The position numbers and the translations under genes were made by a program. The notes under the pieces are model-generated. The model had not been told where the DNA came from and did not search any database. It saw nothing but the letters and a program-made list of their open reading frames with translations. Shown here piece after piece: positions 26,801-38,649 of a stretch of 64,000 bases of DNA. The first letter of the stretch is position 1; each line of letters starts with the position of its first letter. Origin of the DNA: Apostichopus japonicus (Eukaryota; Echinodermata; Holothuroidea; Aspidochirotida; Stichopodidae); contig NC_092579.1 of the NCBI RefSeq assembly GCF_037975245.1, positions 875,001 to 939,000 on the forward strand, given 5' to 3'.

Positions 26801-29800
26801 GTGTATTAAACCTTGTAAGTAGTCATTTTAACACGTTACATCTAATACATAAAAATAAACTTTAAGATCACAAATCAAGATATCAATGTTTGTTTAAGTC
26901 CTAAGTTCCTTACATTTCAATTAAAAGCCATATGATTAATTTATTGAACCATGAATTGGAATGGACGGAATCTGTGCTCGGAGAAGCCCTTTGATGTTTT
27001 CATTCATACATTGGGAGATTTCCCTGCTGCAAATGGTGTTTGACGAGATCACGAACAAACTCGCGATGAACTTAGTAAAGTACGGAAATCACCAATTAAC
27101 ACTGGCTGACTTCAGACTGGCAACATTATCATATTAGGGAATGATACACACCCTTTGCTTTTCGATATTCACAAGAACATCACGAATTCACAAACATACA
27201 AATGCCTTTATATTAGGATTCTATTGCTTTTTTTTCTTGGTGCAAAAAAGCAAATTAATAATAATGATAATATTCAATTTTTATGTAGCGCTTTATACCA
27301 GCAATAGTTCTCAAAGCGCTTTACAGACGTTATATAAACCCTGGTGACTGGTCAACGATATCCTGTCCCAGAGACAATCCCTCCAGGCGGCTGCAGTTAT
27401 ATACTGTGCCCAATGACAAGTTACCTTACAGTAACCCATTTCACCCCTGTGTGGAGAGAGGCAATTGAGATAAAGCAAACTTGCCCAAGGACACAACGTA
27501 ATGAACTAGGCAGGAATCGAACCAGCAATCCTTGGATCACCAGTTCTGCTACAATAACCTATGAAGAATCGTGTGTTTTCACATTTGGAAAGCACCAAAT
27601 AATCCCCTGCAGTAAATCATTCGTAGGTAAACCACCGTTTGCCCATGACAACCGTCTTTACAACTTGCCAGAATGCTCACATTTGCTTTCAACCAATTAT
27701 TTTAATACCTGACCTCCAACAGTGCTTTGGAGGGTCAGATATACAGAAGAAGACGAACATTGTGGCTGGTAGTTTAAATAGACTTAGAGTCAGATATGAA
27801 TGTATCTCGCTAACTTAATAATAATCAGGCAGTTATTTTACGACGCTTATAAGCGACCACGAATGTGGGAGCGCAAGGGCTTACTGATTGCAACTTTCTC
27901 CGCTTCAGGTGGTTTCCAGTTTAACATTTGAACGCAAACTTTGAATCTTTTCGATTAAAAAGTAATTTAAGATGGGAAAACCGTAGATTGCTCTTGGATA
28001 AGGAACCCATCTTAATATGACCCGGGGATCGAAACCCGAACCTTCCGATTGCTAAGCCTCCTTGATTCAACGTCAGCGCTTTTATCCACTCGGCCACCGC
28101 ACCGGTTTTTATTGAACAGTAACACTATGGCCGCTTACAGTAACACTATGACCGCTTACAAGGTACTCATCGTTAAGAAATAATTGAAAAATTCCTGAAA
28201 AGTCAGGGTCGTGTAGAGTCATGAAACAAATGGTGCTAGACTTTTCTCTGTAATATATATACACTGCAAACCCCTAGGGTATATTCTGTGTAGTCATGAA
28301 ACAAATGGTGTTAGACTTTACTCTGTAATATATATGCACTGTCAAATCCTAGGGTTTATTCATCCTTTTGAATCAATTGTCAGCACATATGAGATTGTTC
28401 GTTACGGCAAAATGAAACATAAATATTGTATATATGACGGCGCCCCGAATACCCTTCTGGTATAGCACCTAAGATTATCATGGGACATTTTTCATACAAA
28501 GTGACTAGAATGACAAGTTGAGTAAGACTGCAATTTGGAAAGTCAGCCGAAGAAACGAGAATGTCACAACAGACGAAAGACGAAATGATGATGAGTTTAT
28601 CATAGCCTGCTTTAACCATGAAGTTAGAAAATAGTGTCAAATACTTAAGCCTGCCTGAGATCAATAAGTGAGTGGTGCAGCTGATGTTGTTATACTCCAT
28701 GGTGTAGTTATACACCACGTTACAGCTACAACTGGTGTTGTATACTCCATGTTGTAGTTATACACCACGTTGTAGCTACAAATGATGTTGTTACACTTCA
28801 TTGTGTAGGTAAACACCATGGTGTAGTTACAACTGGTGTTGATATACTTCATTGTGTAGGTATAAACGATGGTGTAGTTACAACTGGTGTTGATATACTT
28901 CATGATGTAACTATTCACCATGGTGTTGCTATAATTGGTGTTTTTATACTCCATGGTTTAGCTACAACAACTGATGTAATAATATGTCATGGTGTATCTT
29001 AAATAACTGGGTATTGCATTTCTCCGTGCATTTGTGTAGCTACAACAACTGATGTAGTTTACACAATAGTGTAGCCAGTAGTGATAACACGAAAGTAGCA
29101 TTAAAAGGGTAGAGATGAGAAGACATTTTAAGGAGTTCTCGTGCAGTACACCCCGCCCCCTCCATCCGCCCGTCCCCCGGATCATTCTGGGTTCCATACA
29201 ATGAACTTTTACGGGTGATACACCATCATGCTTCAAAGTTAGCACTCCCCATACCCACCCTAGGCCATCGAATATTAACCTATATTTGATTTACTCCTAC
29301 TTTAGATTAGCGATAATCAAAAATTTAAAATTGATGTATAGATATGGGCGAAACAACAAGAAGCATCAATATTGTTTAGAATATTGTTGCAAGTAGGATG
29401 ATGTGTCTTGCTTTATAGGTTATGACAATATTTCCGAAATTTGTCACAAAAGTGCGAAGTTCTTTTGACATTTATGACACCCTGTCAGTCACCTACAGCG
29501 ATAGCATACGACATTATATCATAAATGTCATGTTAAAAAAATGAACGTATAGTTTAAATCCTTAGCGTGTTATTATGACAATCAGGTGGCTTCTGCCTCG
29601 ATTCTCTCAGGCGCACTATCAATAAAATGCTTTACTGACAAAATATTTGCAAGTTTATTTATTATTATGAATTCATAAAGTACTTTGATAATTTTTTCTC
29701 CACTTCATCACAGTCGGCATCCACATAGATCAGGTCAAGTTTATTTTATGATCCATTTTTAATTGTTGTTCATTATATTCCGTCTTCAGTCAGTATAATT

Positions 29801-31971
29801 ATCATTATAAGGCATTCTTTATAGCTCTAAAGGTTCTATAAATTGATATCTTAGTCTTTAGTCTTGGTTATATTCGATCATGAGAATACCTCAAAATTGG
29901 ATTAAATTTGATCAAACTTTTAGGACAAGATGGAGAATGATCGTCGAGTATAAATTGAATCCTGCATCTATCGAAACAATCAAGCTCGTCCCAGACATTA
30001 AAACCAAACTACTTTAGTCATGTACTATGTAAGTCCTGTACTTCGTTAGTCCTGTGCTACATTAGTCCTGTACAACGTTAACCCTGTACTACGCTAGTTC
30101 TGTATTTATAAGTCCTGAACTACTTCAGTCTTACAATATACGTTAACCCTTTACAACTTTAGTCCTGTATTGCGTTAGTTCTGTACTTCGTCAGTCCTAT
30201 ACTAATTTAGTCCTATACTACTTTAGTCCTGTGCTATACATTAGACCTGTACAACGTTAGTCATGTACTACTTTAACCATGCAATTTTTAGTCTGATAAA
30301 TATACGTTAGTCATATACTACTTTAGTCCTATACTATACTTTAGTCCTGTGCTTCCTTAGTAATGTACTTCATTAGTCCTGTAATACTTTAGTCTTGTAA
30401 TATACGTTAGTCACATACTATACGTTGGTCGTGTACTACTTTATTACTATACTACTTAAGTCCTATACAACTTAAGTCCTGTACTTCGTTAGTCCTGTAC
30501 TATTTTAGTCATGTACTATTTTAGTCCTGTACTACTTTAGTCCTGTAATATACGTTAGTCCTGTAATATACGTTAGTCCTGTACTACTTTAGTCCTGTAA
30601 TATACGTTAGTCCTGTAATATACGTTAGTCCTGTACTTCATTAGTCCTGTAATATACGTTAGTCCTGTAATATACGTTAGTCCTGTAATATACGTTAGTC
30701 CTGTAATATACGTTAGTCCTGTAATATACGTTACTCCTGTACTTCATTAGTCCTGTAATATACGTTAGTCCTGTAATATACGTTAGTCCTGTAATATACG
30801 TTAGTCCTGTAATATAAATTAGTCCTGTAATATACATTAGTCCTGTAATATACGTTAGTCCTGTACTTCGTTAATCCTGTACTACTTGAGTCCCGTACGG
30901 TGTATGTCCTCGATATATCAACTAGATTGTTTAAATTTGTTATTAGACCTTCCCCAGGTGTAGCGTGACATTAGTACAACTAATTTGTGGGTTTTCTGAA
31001 TTTCGAGACGATGCAAGACAAACAGATCATGTTTAACTTAACTCATGCACGAATTGTTGTTGTGATTTGTGATCAAGAAGTTATTTGTTGTTTACCGCGT
31101 AAACAAATCTTGAAAATGACCGCATCCTTGTTGCATGAATATATTGCATGTAACGATACCCAGAAGTTACCTACAAGTAGATTAACCCTTGTATCGAATA
31201 TCAAATTAAATGAAAGATTTCACACTAACTAAATCAAATGGGTAGCTCACTTGCAAAATTATGAAAACTCGAGGAAATTTAACATGATAATTGAAAACAA
31301 TGGTGAACATATTTATCAATGTCCCTCGTTTAATCACTTGTTTTTTGTGTGTTTTTGGGGGTTCCTTGAAATGGCTTATCACAGTCACAATTATGTAACT
31401 TGCTTTGATCATTTCAATCCATATAAGGATATTTTAGTCTTATTTGCAACTTTTTTGGTTTAGTTTGCAAACTTTGTAACGGCAGCAGATAAGTTCTATA
31501 TAATTGAAAGAAAATTTGAGTGATTTTATTGTTTATATTAACCATAGATTAGACATACAGAAATGTTAATAGATGTCACTGCTGCTAATTAGTGACAGAA
31601 CGGATCAAAATCAAGACGCATAATTTCTTTAAATAAACAAAAATGCATATTAGTGGTTATGAAGCAAAACCGAAATCAAACTCACTGATTTACTGACATA
31701 AATTCCAAGAAAATGTCTTTTGTAATAAATAACGTAGGCCTATGCAGAAACGTTTGTCTAGTATATATGATACTGTTTGTGACTACATTTAAAAATTGAG
31801 GGGAAAAAGGCCTAACAATAATACAATTAATAAAGCAATACACGTCGGTGAGGAAACCGATCCTATATACGATACTTAAAACAGGCACAAGAAAACAAAC
31901 TTACCTATATTTACACTTTGGGCAAGTGAACAAACAATGGCCACGGCCAAAACAATAAGGTATTTTTTCAT
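14678..31971 (-). CDS. Secreted two-domain Kunitz-type serine protease inhibitor
   Basis: Three exons join in phase to 136 residues. Exon 1 (31971-31905) starts at ATG and encodes a signal peptide (MKKYLIVLAVAIVCSLAQS), ending one base into a codon before GTAAGT. Exon 2 (19043-18882) and exon 3 (14859-14678, with stop TAG) each encode one Kunitz domain. Both show the exact family spacing C-x8-C-x15-C-x7-C-x12-C-x3-C. The phases match (1 to 1), so the junction codons become Asp and Val. Domain 1 has Lys at the P1 position (CKAN) and the classical FVYGGC, so trypsin-like targets are expected. Domain 2 has Asn at P1 and SSGC in place of YGGC, so its target is unclear. The introns are about 12.9 and 4.0 kb. 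Related folds occur in venoms, but with two domains and no such context an inhibitor role is more likely. Further alternative exons in the introns cannot be excluded. Confidence 0.85.
14860..18881 (-). other. Intron 2 of the Kunitz gene
   Basis: About 4 kb, AT-rich. It holds a poly-C run near 14943-14954 and a threefold 40-bp repeat at about 16210-16330 built on CTAGATGTCAAGGGTCACAG. No other exon was recognised. Confidence 0.6.
16205..16330. repeat. Short three-copy tandem repeat
   Basis: Three diverged copies of about 41 bp, each carrying a CTAGATNTCAA core followed by GGTCA and a GGATAACCT-like end. Confidence 0.6.
18882..19043 (-). CDS. Exon 2 of the Kunitz gene (domain 1, P1 Lys)
   Basis: Acceptor TTTTTAATAG precedes the exon and donor GTAAGA follows it. 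The domain begins ICRLRPRTGRCKAN and keeps WFYSP, the FVYGGC turn and the C-terminal NFTC, so all six cysteines are present. It is a textbook BPTI-like domain. Confidence 0.9.
27255..27560 (-). mobile_element. tRNA-derived SINE with AAGCGCT-type 3' tail
   Basis: Read on the minus strand, it begins with a degenerate tRNA-like part containing a B-box (GGTTCGATTCC near 27520). It continues with the common invertebrate SINE core TTGTGTCCTTGGGCAAG and ends with AAAGCGCTTTGAGAAC, AAAGCGCTACATAAA and an (ATT)-rich tail near 27255-27270. No protein is encoded, so plus-strand open frames here are incidental. Confidence 0.65.
27835..28107 (-). mobile_element. SINE with a tRNA-Leu-like head
   Basis: On the minus strand, from 28107 downward, the sequence GTGGCCGAGTGGATAAA is an A-box of leucine- or serine-tRNA type. 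GGGTTTCGATCCCC near 28020-28040 is the matching B-box, with the long variable-arm spacing. The tRNA part is too mismatched to be functional. About 180 bp of unrelated body follows, which is the structure of a tRNA-derived SINE. Confidence 0.7.
28205..28365. repeat. Two-copy 80-85-bp direct duplication
   Basis: GTCATGAAACAAATGGTG, then CTCTGTAATATATAT and CCTAGGGT occur twice in the same order, starting near 28218 and 28293, with few differences. Confidence 0.8.
28675..28990. repeat. 51-55-bp minisatellite
   Basis: About six diverged copies with ATACTTCAT/ATACTCCATGGTGTAG followed by CACCA and ACAACTGGTGTTG. The Tyr/Thr/Asn-rich minus-strand frames across it are products of the repeat. Confidence 0.85.
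30000..30900. repeat. 18-bp TTAGTCCTG minisatellite
   Basis: More than 40 copies of the word TTAGTCCTGTAATATACG and its variants. The left part (30000-30480) is diverged, and the right part (30530-30870) is nearly homogeneous in 18-bp steps. Because 18 is a multiple of three, several frames stay open, for example one repeating TYITGL on the minus strand. These are not genes. Confidence 0.9.
31905..31971 (-). CDS. Exon 1 of the Kunitz gene (signal peptide)
   Basis: 22 codons plus one base. After the two-lysine start comes a hydrophobic core of about ten residues. Possible cleavage is after Ala17 or Ser19 (SLA or AQS). It ends at a strong donor, GTAAGT (31904-31899). No upstream in-frame ATG lies close by, and I see no clear TATA box above it. 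Confidence 0.75.
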
Positions 31972-34500
31972 GATGAAACCCCTGCCAAACCTTTTGTTCT
32001 AACTCCTATAACCTGTAGGCTGTTTATCTGTCCTGTGTATTTCTTGACTTTTGCCCCGTCCTCTGACGATGTGTTGTAGCTCGGCCAAAAAGTTATCTTA
32101 ACTCGATTTCAGTAAATGACAGATTTGCTCACGATTGCTCATAATTCGTCGAGAAACTCATTAACGATATTGCCTTCATAAAAACCAACTACACAACTAA
32201 AGTGCTCTGTGACGGCAAAGATTCGTGAACTGGTGAGTGCGTACAATTAAAATGACAGACGTCTTTGAAACTGTGGTCGGCACGTGCTTATCAATACACA
32301 TACATTGTCATGAACACAACCAAATCTAAAATATACATTGGCCGTGCATGGGGGATTTTAAGAGACCTCTAAGCAATAATGCAGAAATACTGAACTTGTT
32401 CTGTAGCCTATTAAATTGCAAAGATGACATAAAGGAACTACATTAGAAAAGGTATATGATGAGAAATTGTTCAAGTGGAATCATAAAGATATTTGACGAC
32501 GTCGGTGATAAAGTAATCACATGACAATAAATAACCCGTCACTAAACGCAACATATGGGGGGGGGGGAGGTGCGGTGGATTCGGGTGGGTGCCTTTGTCC
32601 CTTTATGTATACTGTAAAAGTGTCATTTTGATTGTTTATTTTTCCTTGAGAAAATAAGGAAACTGTACAATTTGTTGATAAACATTCCAATGCTGGAATT
32701 TGTGAAACTAAAGGGTCCATCTCGGGAAGTTTCAAGTGATTTTTCGGTTTGTTTGGTATACGTTTTTGCCTCCTATCCCCCTCCCTCCGATCTGAATCAT
32801 CTGGCTAGAACTAATGTTAAAGAGAATTATATTAATCTTAAATATGACAAATAACTGTAATTCTAACTTCAAAGGTAAAGCCAAAGAGAAAGATGGAGAA
32901 AATGCAAGTATAATACTCATGTATTACATGAGATATAAGTTTGCATTTTAAGGCAAGTTTGACCATTCTTGGCGTTATTATCTATATAGGTCTTACAAAT
33001 GGCAGCACCACTGTATCTAGTTTACAATTAGCAGCTTGCATAGGGTTTAATAGCTTCACTCTTTATTGTGACATCTGATATACTTATATCTGTACTCTAG
33101 CTATATACGGTATATGTTATAGTCCTATTCCATTGCAGACATTGTTTTGTACTATATTTCCACCTTAGAGTCTTACAGGTGATATTTACAGAGTCTGTAT
33201 TGTGCCTCCATGTTCCCATTGGATACCCAATTATGATGTATGATGCAGAAGGCTTGACTCGTTCGATATTGGGTAGGCATAATTTGTAAGGAGCAGGTGT
33301 TTCGGCTCTCTGGTACGCCACTCAACGCTACCGACGTATCTATCGTTATTAATGGTTACATGCGAACACTATACCTTGCCAATAGATTCATAACACGACC
33401 ATATACGCGGTTCAGTTTGATGTAGTTATTCCCGTATGTATGTATTGTAGTTACTCATTTCAATAGGTCCTTAATCTGACCCACTTGCGACATTTCGGCT
33501 ATAACCTTAAGCCAACCACACTTTGATCCGTATGACGTCATACAGGCGATAATTAACTGTTTGCTTATAACATCAGTCCATTGTTCCACTTGAGACCCAG
33601 GTAACTTCCATGGTTCTATTGCCCTGTTCCACATTCTCTATTGTTTTATATGTATTTCATCTCTACCATTGTTTAGGGTAAGATTTCAAAAATGAACAAA
33701 AACGGATCTTTTTTAACCTTGCACTTTATCGTACTTTTGATATCACAGTTCTGGTAAATTAATTTTTATACTGTGATGGAGAATGATTACGCTATAAACG
33801 TGCTGTTATATTTCTGAATTTCAACCACACCCATAGCCCATAAATGTAAGTCGATTCTCTCTTCATGGCAGTAATACAGATGTATGCCGCTGAAAACCCA
33901 CCAGTATGGGATTAGTAATACACATGTATATGCATAAACGCTGATGGATACCCATCAACTTTAATTTACGCAAACGGGCTTAATCAAAGGTTATAATGGA
34001 TAATAGGCTCATAAAGCTCATTTTAATTTATCAAGTAGTAAGTGAATATTTACAGTTGTGGAAATCATTATTCACGCAAAGTTTTTCCCTGACACGATTG
34101 TGGATTTCAATGTAGTACATGTAGTGAGATAGTTAAGGCAATGTTTGTTTGTGGTACAATTCGTGGTAATAACTAACATGATTTGTTATGTGTGATAGCC
34201 TGGAGTAGATATTCAAAATGTGACTTGAGTTATACAGCTTGATTTTACGTACAACTATGAGGGATGGTTTGAGCGTGGGTGTAATGACTGTAATAATAAG
34301 AGCTAATGGCATAACATGTATGAAACATTTTACTTTTAGCGGAGTATTTGAATACCCCCCCCCCCTCCCTAATACTCTGCTACTAAAAATAAGAAGAAAA
34401 AATGAGATACATTACAAAGCTAACTCAGAGTAATTCCTCTTTTCTAACATTTATTTTAGTGTTTAAAATCTCCAGGACAGATATTTTCTAAAGACCCTGC
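31972..34500. other. Intergenic stretch upstream of the Kunitz gene
   Basis: No gene recognised. It should contain the promoter of the minus-strand Kunitz gene near 31972-32200, but I cannot point to a TATA box. A poly-G run lies near 32558-32568 and a poly-C run near 34354-34365. Confidence 0.4.
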
Positions 34501-34860
34501 ATGCAGCTACCGGAAACATTGCCCCTGAAACCACCAGCCTGGGATCGCCCTCTTGGCAACACCCTACACCCCAGCCATAATTCATGTACATTGACAGAAA
34601 CACCATGTTACCCCTCTGATTGTGGATTGTGTGTCCTTAAACCTCACCAGCCTGAGATCTCCCCCTTGACAACACCTTGCACCCAGCCATAGTTCATGTA
34701 CATGGACAGAAACACCTTCTCACCTCTGATTGTGGATTGTGTTTCCTGAAACCTAGCCAGCCTGGGATCGCCCTCTTGGCAACACACTTCACCCCAGCCA
34801 TAAATCATATACAGAAACACCCTGTAACACCCCTGATTGTGGATTGTGGCTGTAATTGTG
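34500..34860. repeat. Three-copy tandem repeat of about 120 bp
   Basis: Each copy carries CCAGCCTGGGATCGCCCTC or a variant, CTTGGCAACAC, CCCAGCCATAATTCATG and ATTGTGGATTGTG. The open frames on both strands here come from the repeat. Confidence 0.8.
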
Positions 34861-35192
34861 GATTGTGGTATAGGGTGAGGAATAATAACCAAATAATAGG
34901 AAACCATGTAAACAATGTTTAGGGGAAGCACAAAAGTAATTAAACTATAAAGAAGGAGAGGTGTGATTCCTTTCGAGCGAAATAATCCCAAACCACTAAG
35001 TCACAGTTGATACCTTACACGATACATTAACTCCTTCGTTCTTTTGTTCCCGCCCCTGTTGGTTTCTTTCTTCTCTCCACCCCTTGTCTACTAATCCTCT
35101 TACATCTTTCTCTTTTGTGTTCACCCTACTCATTAACCTCTCTGTATTCTGTGTGTGTATTTGTCCCTTCTGTTACTGTAACTTGTCATTCA

Positions 35193-35231
35193 GGCTCTGA
35201 AGAAGATCCTGCTAGGATCGAAACGTCAGTC
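35193..35231 (+). ncRNA. Hammerhead-ribozyme-like motif (Penelope-type remnant)
   Basis: The order of elements matches a type I hammerhead with a minimal stem III. GGCT (stem I) is followed by the core CTGAAGA (fits CUGANGA), stem II GATCC/GGATC closing the loop TGCTA, the core GAAA, then CGTC ending at the predicted cleavage site, and AGTC, which can pair back with GGCT. One extra A (35204) lies between the core and stem II, which may weaken or abolish activity. Such motifs with the palindromic ACGT stem III are known from Penelope-like retroelements. No reverse transcriptase is seen nearby. Confidence 0.5.
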
Positions 35232-37560
35232 CCTCTTACTTTTACACATTCTTTTGTACTATCAATGATCTTAGTGTCAACGCTAAGCCCATTTAGTGAA
35301 AACCAAACCTCCTTTAGCCCTTTCCATATCCACTGATGATTAAACAAATACCTTTACTTATTCTTTATTCTTTGTTCACTAATTCTAAATGGTTGTGATG
35401 TTTGCTATATGATCAAGAAACTTTGCAAATTGAACTTAGTGAGGTCAGGCCGGGCTATGATCTCGGCTCTTCTATAGAACTGTTATCAACACTCCTTTCT
35501 TGTAAACTATTACTCCAGATGTGCTTGTGCACACATCCCTGATGTAAGGTGTGTGTCTTTTTTTTTTTTTTTTTTTTTTGGGGGGGGGGGAGTGGCTTGC
35601 TCTTTTTTAATGGAAATTGGTTCTCAGGGAAGGCCGGAGGGTGGTTCATGTCATGGTATCGAGTCTTGGGTTATCCTGGGAGGGCGGAGAATGGTATAAG
35701 TTATGTTAATAGAGTCATGTCTACTTTACAAGACATAATAATGGAGCCCTCTTTTTTACGGTGAGTGTGGACGGGAAATGCTTAGGGGTACAAGTTCGGT
35801 TAATGGAGACATTTCTTACGGGAAGGGCGGGGGGTTGCACGAATCAGAGTCCTGAGAACGGAGGGATACACGCATACAATCTGGAGTAGTAGTTACCAGA
35901 GGTCTAACCCCCTTCAAGATGCGGTAAAAACCAACTCATACAACGAGAACAGTGTAATGTTGTCTTATTGGAATCAACTTTTGGGGTTTACAGAGATATA
36001 CTGTTAACTTAATTATTAATTTGGAAAATGTTGAAATATACATAACAATAATCACAAGGCAGTCTATGTCAATATACATAATCAATCACTTTTTCTATTC
36101 TGGATTGATCAACAGCAGAAATTAATAATTAAAGCATATCAAAATAAAATAGTTTTTTGAACAATGAATGGAAGTGTATGCGGCCCCTCACTGCGGTAAT
36201 ATATACCGGAAATAGGGCAAGAAAATACAAGAAGAAAGAATCGAGTGTGTCATGCATGTAGGCCATATTAACTATAGCATATCACCTAGTATCACAGTAG
36301 CTATTATTAATGTTCAACTATTAGCATATATAGAATCACATTACCTAATACACTTCAGGAAGCTCAGCCTATCTATTTATTTTTGAATATGAGCGTGATC
36401 AACCAAGGGGTTTAGAACGGTGTAGTATATCTTCTTCGCCCAGTTATGATCAACGATAGGATAGGATAGTCAAACAGGGATAAAACAGCTGCGTATCGTA
36501 TCTAACCCACCTGTTACCATAGCGACATGGATAGAAGTGACAACCCACACCTATGACTCGTACGTTAACATAGGGATTCAGGAAAATAAGGCACTTTTAT
36601 TTACGCAAGAGAGTGAAAATATCTTCAGGTTTAGTTTCATCAATATTTTTCTTTAATGATCCTTCCCTTATGTAAATCAAAGGATGGCATCCCTCTAATG
36701 CCCTCATGGACACGCTCGCGGCCGCCACTCTTCACTATTGAGACGTGTATATTCTAAGAATATTCTAAGCTGTGGTCATACTTTGAGCTGCTCACGCCCC
36801 CCCCCCCCAAAAAAAAAATCCTCCCCTACTGGTACACTGCGTGGGAGATCGCGCATATACACGAAATAAGGAGAGGGTGGTTTTATATTAACTGCTTTGC
36901 CGAAGGAGGTTAGATATCAGTCAGGGAATTTTCTGACACTTTCAAGTTAATTCCAATATTCAGTTTCAATAAATTTACCGCAAAATTAGCTCTCTTTTTT
37001 TTTCTTTGCCATTCAAGGTTGATCTTGTTAACTGTATCGTACATGTAATTGATCCTGTTACTACAATCTCGTGCTTGATCAATCATATGAAAGTATGCAC
37101 ATCCTGAAGTACTTAAGACACGTTTTGCCTTGACCGAACAATTAAAAACAAGAACCAGAGCGTGCTTATGAATTCAATTAGAAAAGTAAACAATTTTTGG
37201 TAAAGATTTTGAAAGTCATGGTCATCATATCTGTGATACTTCTGTCAACTTCTTTGCAGGTATCAATCAAATCATTTGTCTTGTACACATTGGTCACTCT
37301 CAGATAGATCACACAGCATCACTCTCCTGTATAGTATTGACATAACACTTGCCAGGCCGAGTATTATACCAGAAATCGTTAAAAATTGTAGTAAAATATC
37401 ATGATTTTGTTTATTTTATAAAACGTGACATCTCGCTAGGTTATTAAATTATGAAACATGCAGAGGTCACTTTTTTTATAAGTTAACGATCATCTGACCA
37501 ATTGGGAAACATTAATCACTTTGAATTTATTGACAGATAAGATAATCAAAGTCTGTAATC
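35232..37560. other. Intergenic stretch
   Basis: A T-run followed by a G-run occurs at about 35558-35590, and a C-run followed by an A-run near 36797-36815. Otherwise AT-rich sequence with no recognisable exon, RNA gene or transposon end. Confidence 0.4.
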
Positions 37561-38640
37561 TAACCAATATATGAAGATGGGGTTCAAATAGAAGCCTGTA
37601 ATGTTACTATATTAGACGCCTGTGATGTAACTAAACATTATCATGCATGATGTTATATTGGAAGCCTGTGATCGTACGATACATTAAGATGGGGTTCTAA
37701 CAGAAGCCTGTAATGATACTATTGTAACGTTTACTTAGCCTAAGATTCCGGGAGCGCCTAAATATTCCCTACTGAGGACTGGTGGTGGTTTGGAAACAAA
37801 TGCGGCTAGGAATGGTTGTGTGTTAGTAACGACGAACCTTGAACCTCGCTATTATTGCAGAGAATATAACACATCGATAAACGAGTAAAAAAACGAACGT
37901 TGAGATTTCGTATTCTATTTCTACAATCAGCCACAAAACATCGGCACGAAGCCCTCAATAATAAATAGAAAAACATATACTGAAACGGAAATGGTTACAA
38001 ACGAGGTCTCAATACTGAAGTAGAGTCCTATAACGATACGTACAAACGTGCACGTATTAAAGACGAATACGAAACAGATACAAATACAAATACGACCACA
38101 ATGGTCGGAGCCATGGCTACTACCGAACCAAACGATTCAGAACGGGAGCGAAAAATGACTTACAAGTATCGAGATCTGATCCAGCTGAACTGATGAACGG
38201 ACGTCACGTGACCTGTAATACGTCACTGTCCACATGGAGACCACATGTGGCTAAAAACGGTGACATATCGCCTGAATAAATAGAGGGCGACAGATATGAT
38301 GACAAGCGGCATCACACTATAGACGCCTATGGTGTAACTTTACATTATCATGCATGAGGCTATATTGGAAGCCTGTGATCGTACGATATTTTATGAGTTA
38401 ATCTTAGTCGCCTGTGATCGCAGCATAGATAATGATGATGTTCTCTTAGTCGCCGGTGTTATCATCCGAAATATTATGAAGTTTTTCATATTGAGTAACC
38501 TGTGGTATTACAATATACTATCATGCATTAGGTTATATTAGGAACCTGTGAATAATAACCATTTATTATCATACACTAGATAACATATTACTAGAAGATT
38601 ACCATGAGGGTACATATAGAAGCCTGTGATCTTAGCATGT
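37560..38640. repeat. Degenerate tandem repeat interrupted by an LTR
   Basis: Irregular units of about 40-50 bp share the words GAAGCCTGTGATCGTACGATA, GACGCCTGTGATGTAAC and ATTATCATGCATGA. The array resumes after 38316 with the same words (GACGCCTATGGTGTAAC, TTATCATGCATGAGG), so it was continuous before the LTR inserted. Confidence 0.75.
37723..38316. mobile_element. Solo LTR, 594 bp
   Basis: The sequence begins TGTAACG and ends ATCACA (TG...CA) and is flanked on both sides by CTAT (37719-37722 and 38317-38320), a 4-bp target duplication. It splits an otherwise continuous tandem array. Inside, near the end, are a palindromic GACGTCACGTGAC (CRE/E-box-like, about 38200) and AATAAA (about 38275), as expected for promoter and polyadenylation parts of an LTR. 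No internal region or second LTR follows, so it is a recombination remnant. The start TGTAACG is common in Gypsy-type elements, but the family is inferred. Confidence 0.7.
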
Positions 38641-38649
38641 AAATTAAGA

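Larger units (their letters stand above)
19044..31904 (-). other. Intron 1 of the Kunitz gene
   Basis: A 12.9-kb intron by the exon model. It contains two SINEs (27255-27560 and 27835-28107), an 85-bp direct duplication (about 28205-28365), two minisatellites (28675-28990 and 30000-30900), a GT/GA microsatellite region near 23895-23925, and poly-G and poly-C runs (about 20018, 25546). The open frames between these match no family I know. Confidence 0.55.

Noticed and set aside
30625-30837. Repeating TYITGL frame
   Set aside because: The 18-bp repeat unit is a multiple of three, so frames stay open by structure.
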